From Lentzea cavernae (GTDB lineage Bacteria > Actinomycetota > Actinomycetes > Mycobacteriales > Pseudonocardiaceae), in contig NZ_BNAR01000004.1 of NCBI RefSeq assembly GCF_014653695.1, positions 390,645-454,644 on the forward strand: DNA of 64,000 nt. Reading direction: 5' to 3'. Below the pieces are notes generated by a model, which did not search any database, was not told the origin of the DNA, and was given only the letters and a program-made list of their open reading frames with translations. Each line of letters starts with the position of its first letter. Position 1 is the first letter of the stretch. The translations under genes and the position numbers were made by a program. Shown piece by piece: positions 37,042-44,950 of the stretch.

Positions 37042-37064
37042 GCGGGCCACTCGCAGTGGCCCGC
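37042..37064. terminator. Hairpin between convergent genes
   Basis: A perfect 10-bp stem (GCGGGCCACT / AGTGGCCCGC) around CGC. It lies between the stop of the 88-aa gene (37020) and the stop of the DUF6292-like gene (37094), so it can serve both strands. Confidence 0.65.
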
Positions 37065-37093
37065 CGTCTCCGGTTCAGCACCACGAACGCGCG

Positions 37094-37552
37094 TCAAGGC
37101 GTGTAGCGGTCCATGCGCTCGGCGAGGTCCGACCAGCCGACCGGCAACGTGATCGACGCCGGAACCGCGCGAGCGCCGCGCACCGACTCGGCCACGAGCC
37201 GCGCCACCGACTCGGGATCCTGCACGACGTCCCCCGTCGAGCGGCCGAGCACGATCCTCGGCTCGGCGGGATCGGTCTCGATCGAGACCGCCCAGCCCTG
37301 CGTCGCGCTCCAGACGAGCATCACGTCGCGGTCGGGGTGCTCCGGCGCCCTGCAGCCGAGTGCGATGTACGCGGTGGCGGTGTCCGTGACCTCGAAGCTG
37401 ATGCCGTGGCTCGGAACGTCGAGGGCCGCGGCGACCGCGTGCACGTAGCGGTCGAGAGCACCGGCCAGCAGATGCGTTCCCTGCGACGTGGCGACGGGTG
37501 CGCCCTCTCGGCCGGACAGCACTTCGTCGTCATCGGGCGTCGTCTGTGTCAT
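37094..37552 (-). CDS. DUF6292-like protein
   Basis: A 152-aa soluble protein resembling the actinobacterial DUF6292 family: LLAGALDRYVHAVAAALDVP, then TATAYIALGC and MLVWSATQGWAVSIET. Function unknown. Start ATG 37552. A hairpin separates it from the upstream plus-strand gene. Family membership comes from pattern recognition only. Confidence 0.6.
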   Translation of the reverse strand: MTQTTPDDDEVLSGREGAPVATSQGTHLLAGALDRYVHAVAAALDVPSHGISFEVTDTATAYIALGCRAPEHPDRDVMLVWSATQGWAVSIETDPAEPRIVLGRSTGDVVQDPESVARLVAESVRGARAVPASITLPVGWSDLAERMDRYTP

Positions 37553-37667
37553 CGAGCTCCGTCCTGTTCGGATCACCGGTGCCGGCGCCCGCGTGTTCGA
37601 TCCCGTGTGGACGGACGGCCCGCCGGACGTCCAGTGTACGAGCCGGGAGAGCGTGACACGCCGGCTC

Positions 37668-38534
37668 TCACTCCCACGACGGGGCGTGGTCTTCCTCGGC
37701 CTGCACCACCATCGACTCCAGCACCGGACCACCGAACGTCGTCACCATGGCGACGTCGGCGGCGTCACGACCCCGGCCGATGACGACGCGTCCCTTGCGG
37801 GGCTGGTTGTTGCGCGGGTCGAAGGTCCACCAGCGGTCCCCCAGCCAGACCTCCACCCACGCCGCGAAGTCCATCGGGGCGTCGGAGGGCGGCACGTCCA
37901 GGTCCGGCAGGTAACCGAACACGTACCGGGCGGGGATGTTGAGAGCGCGGCAGAACGAGATCGCCAGGTGCGCGAAGTCCCGGCAGACCCCGAAACCCGT
38001 GGCGTTGACGTCAGCGGCGGTGGACAACGCGGTGGAGGTGCCGTAACCGAACTCCAGCGACTGGTGGACGTGCTCGCAGATCGCCCTCACCCTGCCGTAG
38101 CCGGGCGGATGAGCGCCGAACCTCGACCAGGCCTCGTCGCCCAGCACGTCGGACACGCAGTACCTGCTGGGCAACGTGTACAGCAGCACGTCGTCCGGCA
38201 GACCGTCCGGCGTCGTCTCCCCCACGCCCTCGTCCACGTCCTCGGTCCTGTCCGGCACGTCCACCCACGCGCTGTAGTGCACTGTGGACAGACCGGCGGG
38301 CAGCAGCACACGGGACTTCCTGTTGCCGTACAGGTCGGCGTGGTGCCTCATCGCCACGTCCGGCGTCACGTTCAGGTTCTCGTGGCTCACCCGCACGTCG
38401 GCGCTCCAGAGCGGCCGCACGAGGAACACCGCCGGTGTGGGCACCTCGGCGCGGTAGGTGAACGCGCACCCGATGCGGAGCAGCCGGGTGCCCCACGACG
38501 TCTGCGCCCCGCCGCCGTAGTGGCGCGAGTTCAT
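37668..38534 (-). CDS. Transglutaminase-like (papain-fold) protein
   Basis: A 288-aa protein of the bacterial transglutaminase-like family. It has an N-terminal beta-sandwich (~1-150) and then a papain-like core with the Cys in GFGVCRDFAHLAISFCRAL. The segment normally carrying the catalytic His reads MDFAAWVEVWLGDRWWTFDP, with Ala where an active member would have His. The Asp in TFDPR is kept. It may be a protease, a peptide cyclase or a non-catalytic binder. Confidence 0.8.
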   Translation of the reverse strand: MNSRHYGGGAQTSWGTRLLRIGCAFTYRAEVPTPAVFLVRPLWSADVRVSHENLNVTPDVAMRHHADLYGNRKSRVLLPAGLSTVHYSAWVDVPDRTEDVDEGVGETTPDGLPDDVLLYTLPSRYCVSDVLGDEAWSRFGAHPPGYGRVRAICEHVHQSLEFGYGTSTALSTAADVNATGFGVCRDFAHLAISFCRALNIPARYVFGYLPDLDVPPSDAPMDFAAWVEVWLGDRWWTFDPRNNQPRKGRVVIGRGRDAADVAMVTTFGGPVLESMVVQAEEDHAPSWE

Positions 38535-38725
38535 CGCGTCCTCCCGGAGACGTGCGGCAGCGAGCGCTCAGCCGGCTCGCGGTTCCATGTCGTCATCCGG
38601 CTCCTCGTGGAATCAGCGGTGCCGGTGCCCTGTCCTGGGCCAGGAATACCCGTGCTCCCGGTAAAACGACCCTACATGCGCCCGCTGCCGGGTTTGGACC
38701 GATTCAGCCGTGGTATTTCTCCGAG

Positions 38726-39157
38726 GTGACGCCAGCAGAACGAGGCCACGTCGTTACCGACGCAAGTCCTGGTGAGCCGTGGAACACGCTGGAACTCGTC
38801 AGCGATGTCCCCGACACCGCGAAGGTGCGCAAATGGGCTCAGTCGATCCTCTCCGACCTCAGTGAGGACGATCTCCTCGACGTGCTCCTCGTCCTCACCG
38901 AACTGGCGTCCAACGTGTTCGACCACGCCCGTTTCCCGGCCCGCCTGAAGCTGCGCAAGTCGGCAGAGCCGTGTGTCGTCAGCATCGTCGCCGAGGACGC
39001 CTCGCCCGACCTGCCCCGACTGCAGCCGGCGACACCTGACTCCAGGCGCAGCCGCGGTCTGGTGATCGTGGACCAGCTGTCCGAGCAGTGGGGCGTGATC
39101 CGGCGCCTGGCGGGAAAGTCCGTGTGGGCTGTCATGCCCTGCGCGACGACGTCCTGA
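38726..39157 (+). CDS. RsbW-like ATP-binding protein (anti-sigma/regulatory kinase)
   Basis: A 143-aa GHKL-type HATPase like RsbW/SpoIIAB and their many actinobacterial relatives. The N box is visible in VLLVLTELASNVFDHA, and the G box region ends with SRRSRGLVIVDQLSEQWGV. The start GTG 38726 is the best upstream in-frame start; no strong ribosome site is seen. It converges with the STAS gene (stops 7 bp apart). Its natural partner is likely that STAS antagonist; no sigma-factor gene lies beside it. Confidence 0.8.
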   Translation: MTPAERGHVVTDASPGEPWNTLELVSDVPDTAKVRKWAQSILSDLSEDDLLDVLLVLTELASNVFDHARFPARLKLRKSAEPCVVSIVAEDASPDLPRLQPATPDSRRSRGLVIVDQLSEQWGVIRRLAGKSVWAVMPCATTS

Positions 39158-39163
39158 CGAACC

Positions 39164-39526
39164 TCAGCCGCTTCCGGCCCGGTGCGCCGAGAGCGCGTCC
39201 TGCACGCTGGGGCTGATCGTGAACAGCGAGTCCAGGCCGACCATGCCGAGGACTCGGAGGATCTGCCTCGGCACCGCGGCCAGGACGATTCCCGCGTGCG
39301 CGGTGGCGGCGAGGTTCCGGGCGGCGACGAACGCCGAGATCCCGCTGGAGTCGCAGAACCGCGTTCCCGACAGGTCCACGACGAGCACCTGCCCGCGCAC
39401 CAAGGAGATACCGCCGATCTTCTCCAGGAGCTGCGGCGAGGTGTAGGCGTCCAGGTCTCCCCGGACGGCGAGGACCACACCGGTCTCGACCTGGTGCAGG
39501 GACACTGAAAACGCGTCGTCACTCAC
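39164..39526 (-). CDS. STAS-domain anti-sigma factor antagonist (RsbV-like)
   Basis: A 120-aa STAS protein. The phosphorylation loop is LSGTRFCDSSGISAFV, with the Ser-Ser expected to be phosphorylated by an RsbW-type kinase. The GTG start overlaps the phosphatase stop by 4 bp, so antagonist and phosphatase are made together. In partner switching, the dephosphorylated form binds the kinase and frees its sigma factor. Confidence 0.9.
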   Translation of the reverse strand: MSDDAFSVSLHQVETGVVLAVRGDLDAYTSPQLLEKIGGISLVRGQVLVVDLSGTRFCDSSGISAFVAARNLAATAHAGIVLAAVPRQILRVLGMVGLDSLFTISPSVQDALSAHRAGSG

Positions 39527-40752
39527 GCACGACCACTCTCCCTCGAAGGGACGCTCAACGCCAGCAGAGCCGTGTCGTCCTCGACGCCGGCGCCCAGGCC
39601 GACGAGCAGCCGGTTCACCGCGTCGATCACGCCGGACGCGGTCGGGGGCGCCAGACCGCTGAGCTCGTCGCGCAGGTCCTCCTCGCTGTACCAGCTGTCC
39701 ACGCCGGTCCGTGCCTCGGTCAGGCCGTCGGTGTAGAGCAGGATGGCGTCGCCGGGCGCCAGCCGGACCTCCGCGACGACGAAGCGGGCCTCGGGCAACG
39801 CGCCGACCAGCTGCCCGCCGCGCAGGTGCAGCAACGACGCCGTCCCGTCCGCCCGCAGCACCACGGCCGGGGTGTGACCGCCGCCGGCCAGCGTCATCAC
39901 CGCACCGTCCCCGTCGGGGCGGATGCTGCCGTACAGGACCGTGCAGAACCGCGGGTACGTGCCCTCGAACGCCTGGTAGAGCACGGTGTTGAGGTGGCGG
40001 AGCACACCCGCGGGATCCGGGTCGTAGACCGCGGCCCCGCGCAGCGTGTACCGGATCAGGGAGGTCACCACGGCCGCGTTCTCCCCCTTGCCGGACACGT
40101 CGCCGAGGAAGAACCCCCACGTGTCCCCCGTCAGCGGGAAGAGGTCGTAGAAGTCGCCACCGACCTGGTCGAGCGACGCCGGGTGGTAGTAGGCGGCGAC
40201 CTGCATCCCGGGCACGTCCGGCAGCACCGGGGGCAACAGCGTCTGCTGCAACGTCCTCGCGAGCCGCTGCACCCGGTCGCGTTCGCGCTCGGCCTCGTCG
40301 CGCGCCCGGAGCAGCTCCTCCTCGTACGCGCGCCGGTCGCGCGCGTCGAACACCACGGTCCGGACCAGCCGCGGCCTGCCCTCGGCGTCGGAGGTGACGG
40401 TCGCGGTCAGCAACACCGGCCACCGCGCTCCCCCGGCCGTCTTCAGCTCCAGCGCGACACCACCGAGCTCGCCCTGCATCTGCAGCAACGGCGCGAAGTG
40501 CGTCTCGTAGTAGATGCGGCCTCCGACGGTGAGCAGGTCCGGGAGGCTCATGCGGCCCACCACCGCGTCCCGCTCGCGGCCCAGCCAGCGCAGCAGGGTC
40601 GCGTTGATCTTGACGATCGTGCCGTCGGGCAAGGTCGACAGGTACCCGCACGGCGCGTTGTCGTAGAGGTCCTCGACGCTGTCCTCCAGCAGTTCCGGGA
40701 GATCGGCACCGATCTCGCCACGACCGGGCAGATCGCCCGGCCCGCACGTCAT
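39523..40752 (-). CDS. PAS-PP2C (SpoIIE-type) phosphatase, RsbP-like
   Basis: A 409-aa regulatory phosphatase. Residues ~22-140 are a PAS domain (YDNAPCGYLSTLPDGTIVKI), ~140-170 a coiled coil (EEELLRARDEAERERDRVQRL) and ~170-400 a SpoIIE/PP2C domain with metal-binding Asp residues (DQVGGDFYDLF, FLGDVSGKG, LLYTDGLTEA, EDDTALL). Same order as B. subtilis RsbP. The start overlaps the RsbQ-like stop (ATGA), matching the rsbQ-rsbP arrangement. It should dephosphorylate the STAS protein encoded just downstream. Confidence 0.9.
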   Translation of the reverse strand: MTCGPGDLPGRGEIGADLPELLEDSVEDLYDNAPCGYLSTLPDGTIVKINATLLRWLGRERDAVVGRMSLPDLLTVGGRIYYETHFAPLLQMQGELGGVALELKTAGGARWPVLLTATVTSDAEGRPRLVRTVVFDARDRRAYEEELLRARDEAERERDRVQRLARTLQQTLLPPVLPDVPGMQVAAYYHPASLDQVGGDFYDLFPLTGDTWGFFLGDVSGKGENAAVVTSLIRYTLRGAAVYDPDPAGVLRHLNTVLYQAFEGTYPRFCTVLYGSIRPDGDGAVMTLAGGGHTPAVVLRADGTASLLHLRGGQLVGALPEARFVVAEVRLAPGDAILLYTDGLTEARTGVDSWYSEEDLRDELSGLAPPTASGVIDAVNRLLVGLGAGVEDDTALLALSVPSRESGRA

Positions 40753-41549
40753 CGGCCACTCACGAACGCCACGATCGCCCCGGCCGTCTCGTCGGGGGCG
40801 CTGAGCTGCGGGCAATGTCCGACGGCGTCCAGCGTCACGAGCTCGCTGCCCCGGACCTGGTCGTGGACGAACTGCCCGACCTCGCGCGGCGCGATGGCGT
40901 CGCGGGCGCACTGGACCACCAGCGTGGGCACGGTGACCTTCGCCAGGTCGGCCCGGTTGTCGGACAGGAAGGTGGTGCGCGCGAGCACCCGCGCGATCGC
41001 CGGATCGGTGCGGCAGAAGCTGTTCGTCAGCTCGGCGCCCAGCTCCGGGCGGTCGGGGTTGTCCATGATCACCGGCGCCATCACGGCCGACCAGCCGAGG
41101 TAGTTCGACTCCAGGGCGGTGAGCAGCTCGTCGACGTCCTCGCGGCTGAACCCGCCGCGGTAGTCGCCGTCGTCCACATAGCACGGTGACGGCGTCAGCA
41201 GCACCAGCTTCGCGAACCGCTCCGGCTCCCGGTTCGCCGCGAGCACGGCGATCATCGCGCTGACCGAGTGGCCGACCAGCACGACGTCGCGCAGGTCCAG
41301 TTCGCGGCAGATGTTCAGCACGTCGTCGGCGTACCCGTCGAGGCTGCTGTAGCGCTCGGCGCTCCACGCCGACACGTCCGACCGCCCGGATCCGACGTGG
41401 TCGAACAGCACCACCCGGTATCTCTCCGCCAGCTGGGGAACGATCAGGCGCCACAGGTTCTGGTCACACCCGAAACCGTGCGCGAGCAGGACCACCGGTC
41501 CCGCCTCGTTGCCGGTGACGACCACGTTGTACCTGCCGACGACGTCCAC
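40749..41549 (-). CDS. RsbQ-like alpha/beta hydrolase (energy-stress sensor partner)
   Basis: A 266-aa alpha/beta hydrolase of the RsbQ/KAI2/D14 type. Nucleophile Ser in VLVGHSVSAMIA, Asp in QCARDAIAP, His in VGHCPQLSAP; the start YNVVVTGN and the HGFGCDQNLWR oxyanion segment are close to RsbQ. RsbQ activates RsbP, probably by supplying a ligand to its PAS domain. The GTG start at 41549 is followed by a 4-bp overlap with the PAS-PP2C gene. Confidence 0.88.
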   Translation of the reverse strand: MDVVGRYNVVVTGNEAGPVVLLAHGFGCDQNLWRLIVPQLAERYRVVLFDHVGSGRSDVSAWSAERYSSLDGYADDVLNICRELDLRDVVLVGHSVSAMIAVLAANREPERFAKLVLLTPSPCYVDDGDYRGGFSREDVDELLTALESNYLGWSAVMAPVIMDNPDRPELGAELTNSFCRTDPAIARVLARTTFLSDNRADLAKVTVPTLVVQCARDAIAPREVGQFVHDQVRGSELVTLDAVGHCPQLSAPDETAGAIVAFVSGR

Positions 41550-41649
41550 CGGCCAATCCTGCCACCTCCACCGGTGCGGGCGCCGACTTCGGCGGCGCCG
41601 CGCGTGGCGACGCCGCTGAGGTGCGCGTTCTCCGCGGCCGGGCGGGGGT

Positions 41650-42342
41650 TCAGAGGCGGCGGACCCTGGCCAGCCACGCCGCGAGCTGGACCTCGCCGTG
41701 GGCGGGCAGGCCGCGCTGCACGGCCACCTCGGAGATCTGCTCGGTGATGAAGCCCTGGTAGTGGGCGGCCTCGACGCTCTCGACGACCCATCCGCCGGTG
41801 AAGGTCGCGCGGATGACGTCGTCGCTGATGCTGGAGCTCAGACCCGGTGCGGCGTCGGAGTGGGCGAGGATGTGGACCAGAGCGCCGGGGTTGGTCAGGG
41901 AGTGCAGGACGTCGGCGTAGGCCTTCGCCGCGCCGGAGTCGCCGTAGGCGCCGAAGCCGTGGAAGAGGGCCACGTCGACGACGGTGTCGAAGCCGCCGGA
42001 GAGGAACGGGTGCTGTTCGGGGTGCAGCATGTTCGCGACCTCGAACCGGGCCGTGGGCACGCCTCGTTCCGATGCCGTGCGGCGGGCGTAGGCGATCGCG
42101 CTCGGCGAGAGGTCCACGCCGAGGGAGTCGTAGCCGAGCTTGGTGAACAGGGTGGTGTGCTCACCGGAGCCGCAGCCGGGTTCGAGCACCCGGCCGCGGA
42201 TCAGGCCGGCGGCCTCCAGTTCGACGATCGCGGGCTGCGGCCCGCCGATGAGCCACGGCGCGGTCCCCTCGTCGTACATGAAGTTCCAGTACTCCGGGTC
42301 CTCGAAGCCGCGGGACTCGTCGGTCTTGCCGGTCTGTGTCAT
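41650..42342 (-). CDS. Class I SAM-dependent methyltransferase
   Basis: A 230-aa methyltransferase with the TPMT/tellurite-resistance-like opening (PEYWNFMYDEGTAPWLIGGP). SAM motif I is VLEPGCGSGEHTTLF and motif II GVDLSPSAIAYAR. It lies downstream of the flavin monooxygenase at 42451 on the same strand, which is divergent from the main bisindole operon. It may be one of three tailoring methyltransferases of that cluster. Alternatively it belongs with the unrelated RsbQ operon, 100 bp further on. Substrate unknown. Confidence 0.8.
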   Translation of the reverse strand: MTQTGKTDESRGFEDPEYWNFMYDEGTAPWLIGGPQPAIVELEAAGLIRGRVLEPGCGSGEHTTLFTKLGYDSLGVDLSPSAIAYARRTASERGVPTARFEVANMLHPEQHPFLSGGFDTVVDVALFHGFGAYGDSGAAKAYADVLHSLTNPGALVHILAHSDAAPGLSSSISDDVIRATFTGGWVVESVEAAHYQGFITEQISEVAVQRGLPAHGEVQLAAWLARVRRL

Positions 42343-42450
42343 GGGTTTCAGTGTGGTGACCCGGCCGGTCCGGGAACACAGCCGGGAAACGAACCCACTG
42401 GGTTGTGCGGGGTGGGGTCCCGGTCCGCGCGGCGGTGACGCTGGATGGGC

Positions 42451-44052
42451 TCAGGCCGGCGTCCTCACGGGGGTCAGCACGGTGTCCAGGAAGTCCGTGA
42501 CGTCGTCCGAGCCCGGTTCCGCCACCACGGCGATGTGGCCGTCCGGGCGGACGAGCACCAGCAGCGGGCCGTTCACCTGGTACACGCGGTAAGCGGCTTC
42601 CTCCTCCGGTGGGATCACGTGGGTGGTGATCGCGACGGTGTAGCGGTCGTCCAGGCTCGCGGCCAGGCGGTCGGTGTCGAGCGACTGCGTCCCGAACAAC
42701 AGCACGTGGTAGCCGGTGCCGTGGGTCAGGTCCAGCACGCTGCTCGCGCCGTCGGGAGTGGGCCTGATCTCGGCGTAGGGCGCGCGGTCGCCAGGGCGCA
42801 GCGCACCGGTGCCGCGGCCCACCGCCGGTGAGTTGCGATACCTGATCCACAGCTGGGAGAACATGTGGAAGAACATCCGGCGGATCGGGGCGAGCTTCGA
42901 CACCACGCCGACGACGCGGGTCGCGACGTGCGTGCGCATCCAGACCGCCACGGCGCTGTTGCCGGTCTCCAGCTTGAAACCCAGGTCGGTGCGCTTGAGC
43001 ACCGTGCGGGCGATCGGACGGCGTTCTGACTCGTAGGTGTCGAGCAGCCACTCGGGCGCCTCGCCGTTGACGACCTGCGCGAGCTTCCACGCGAGGTTGA
43101 CCGCGTCGCCGACGCCGAGGTTGAGGCCCTGGCCACCCGCCGGGTTGTGGATGTGCGCGGCGTCGCCGGCGAGGAAGACGTTGCCCACGCGGAAACGCGA
43201 CGCGATCCGGCTGTGGAAGCGGAACATCGACGCCCAGACGATCTCCTTCAACCGGGCGTCCACTTTGAAGTAACTGTCGAACCACTGCTGGAGATCCGCG
43301 GAGGCCAGCGGCGCGTAGGCCTCGTGCGACGGGTTCTTCTGCGACGGTGCCTGTTCCAGTTCCCTCGGCACCACACCGAAAAGACGGCAACGCCCGGACG
43401 CGAGCGGCAGGATCCCCACGAAACCGCCGCGGGTCAGGTTGAGCCGCATGCCCCGCACACCCAGGTCGACGTCCAGGGTCACGTCCGCGAGCATCCCCGC
43501 CTGGTCGTAGGTCTCGCCGTCGAACGACTGACCGGCGAACCCGCGCACGACACTGCTCGCCCCGTCCGCGCCGACCAGCCAGCGCGCGGTGATGGACCGG
43601 CCTTCCGCAGTGGTCGCCTCGACGAAGGCGCCGGTGTCGGTCAGGCCGGCGACAGCCGTGTTCCACTCGACCTCGACGTGGTGTTCCTTCAACGCCTCCA
43701 CCAGCACCCGCTCGGTCTCGAACTGCTCGAGCGCGAGCGCGTAGGGGAACCGCGTGCGGTCGCTGGTGCCCTCCCCCGCGAGCGGCATGTCCCCCACGTG
43801 CCGGCCGGCCTCGTGGATCGCGACGCCGGTGATCGGCAGTCCGCGCGCGACCGCCGCCTCCGCGACGCCGAGCCGGTCGAAGAGCTCCAGCGTGCGGGCG
43901 TGCACGATGGCGGCGCGCGCCTGTTCTACCGGGCCGGACTTGGAGTCGACGATCCGCACGCGCACGCCGTGCTGCGTGAGCATCAGCGCGGTGCACAGGC
44001 CGGTCGGCCCCGCACCCACCACCAGGACGTCGCAGTCGCGTTCGTCGCGCAT
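42451..44052 (-). CDS. FAD-dependent aromatic monooxygenase (PheA/TfdB-like), candidate cluster tailoring enzyme
   Basis: A class A flavin monooxygenase of about 533 aa. It has the FAD motif VLVVGAGPTGLCTALMLTQHG, the DG motif WLVGADGASSVVRGF and the GD motif VFLAGDAAHIHNPAGGQGLNLG, followed by a C-terminal thioredoxin-like domain. The start is ATG 44052 (MRDERDCDV) or 44064. It is divergent from the chromopyrrolic acid synthase operon, with a shared palindrome-bearing promoter at 44053-44254, so it probably acts on the bisindole product. The size class differs from the second extra oxygenase at 47988. Confidence 0.85.
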   Translation of the reverse strand: MRDERDCDVLVVGAGPTGLCTALMLTQHGVRVRIVDSKSGPVEQARAAIVHARTLELFDRLGVAEAAVARGLPITGVAIHEAGRHVGDMPLAGEGTSDRTRFPYALALEQFETERVLVEALKEHHVEVEWNTAVAGLTDTGAFVEATTAEGRSITARWLVGADGASSVVRGFAGQSFDGETYDQAGMLADVTLDVDLGVRGMRLNLTRGGFVGILPLASGRCRLFGVVPRELEQAPSQKNPSHEAYAPLASADLQQWFDSYFKVDARLKEIVWASMFRFHSRIASRFRVGNVFLAGDAAHIHNPAGGQGLNLGVGDAVNLAWKLAQVVNGEAPEWLLDTYESERRPIARTVLKRTDLGFKLETGNSAVAVWMRTHVATRVVGVVSKLAPIRRMFFHMFSQLWIRYRNSPAVGRGTGALRPGDRAPYAEIRPTPDGASSVLDLTHGTGYHVLLFGTQSLDTDRLAASLDDRYTVAITTHVIPPEEEAAYRVYQVNGPLLVLVRPDGHIAVVAEPGSDDVTDFLDTVLTPVRTPA

Positions 44053-44104
44053 CGGCTTCCTCATTCACGTCGGCGAGTGTGCGAACGAAGTATCGCGACG
44101 CGGC

Positions 44105-44149
44105 GTGATCCGCCACATCGCCCGTGCTGGAGCGTGATCGGCGGATCAC
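44105..44149. promoter_or_regulatory. Operator-like palindrome in divergent promoter of the bisindole cluster
   Basis: GTGATC-GGCG-GATCAC (44134-44149) is a perfect 6-bp-arm palindrome. An extra copy GTGATCCGCC at 44105-44114 forms a 10-bp inverted repeat with GGCGGATCAC (44140-44149). The element lies midway in the 202-bp gap between the divergent monooxygenase (42451) and the methyltransferase that starts the main operon (44255). A regulator-binding site is likely. Confidence 0.5.
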
Positions 44150-44254
44150 CCTGCGCGAGCGCGCAGGTTCTCGGTGCCGTCCTTCTCCACGGTCACCACA
44201 GGCTCGATGGTGGAAGCGATCACATGGTGGACTGCCGGAAGCCGAGGGACATCG

Positions 44255-44950
44255 ATGAGTGCCGCACCGGAAGCGTTTTTCGACGACCTGGCCGAACTCT
44301 ACGAGCGCTTCACGGTCATCCGTGACGCCGCCACGAGTCCGGTGCGGTCCTGGCTCGTCGAGCAACTGCCCGCCGGCACCCGCGCGCTCGACGTGGGGTG
44401 CGGCAGCGGCAACAACTGCGGCCTGCTCGCCGACCGGTACGACGACGTGGTGGGTGTCGACCTGTCCCAGAAGATGTTGGACATCGCCGCCACGAAGCCG
44501 ACGCGGGTGCCGGTGCGCTACGAGTGCCGTGACGCCGCCTCCCTGACGCCCGAGCGCGACGGCCGGTTCGACCTCGTGATGTCGGTGAACGCGGTGTTCC
44601 ACATGGGACCCGCGGACGAGGTGCTGCCCGTGCTGCGCTCCCTCGTCGCCCCCGGCGGCCGGCTGGTCGTCATCGACGTGACCCAGCCCGACGGCGCGGC
44701 GGCCCCCGCCGAGCAGAGCGGCTACGCGTTCCAGACCGGCAAGATCATCTACGACGTCTCCGGCGACGTCGAGGCCGCGTGCGACTCGGTCCGGATGATG
44801 CTGCACCCGCGCTGGCTCGAGATGAGCGCCGCGGCGATGCCGCTCACCGACACGGAATTCCAGCTGCAGTACGAGAAGGCGCTGCCCGGCGTGCGGATCA
44901 CCAAGGACCTCATCCCCACGATGAGCGCGGCCGTCTGGGACAACGCATGA
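44255..44950 (+). CDS. Class I SAM-dependent methyltransferase, first gene of the bisindole operon
   Basis: A 231-aa methyltransferase. SAM motif I is ALDVGCGSGNNCGLL and motif II VVGVDLSQKMLDIA, followed by FDLVMSVNAVFHM. The ATG at 44255 has GAGGG 6 nt upstream. Its stop overlaps the start of the chromopyrrolic acid synthase gene by 4 bp, so it is part of the pathway. It could methylate a nitrogen or an oxygen of the bisindole; the sequence does not decide. Confidence 0.88.
   Translation: MSAAPEAFFDDLAELYERFTVIRDAATSPVRSWLVEQLPAGTRALDVGCGSGNNCGLLADRYDDVVGVDLSQKMLDIAATKPTRVPVRYECRDAASLTPERDGRFDLVMSVNAVFHMGPADEVLPVLRSLVAPGGRLVVIDVTQPDGAAAPAEQSGYAFQTGKIIYDVSGDVEAACDSVRMMLHPRWLEMSAAAMPLTDTEFQLQYEKALPGVRITKDLIPTMSAAVWDNA

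Noticed and set aside
42161-44806. 881-codon minus-strand frame over the divergent promoter at 44053-44254
   Set aside because: It would read through the palindromic promoter and antisense to a clear methyltransferase; composition is that of a GC-rich shadow frame.
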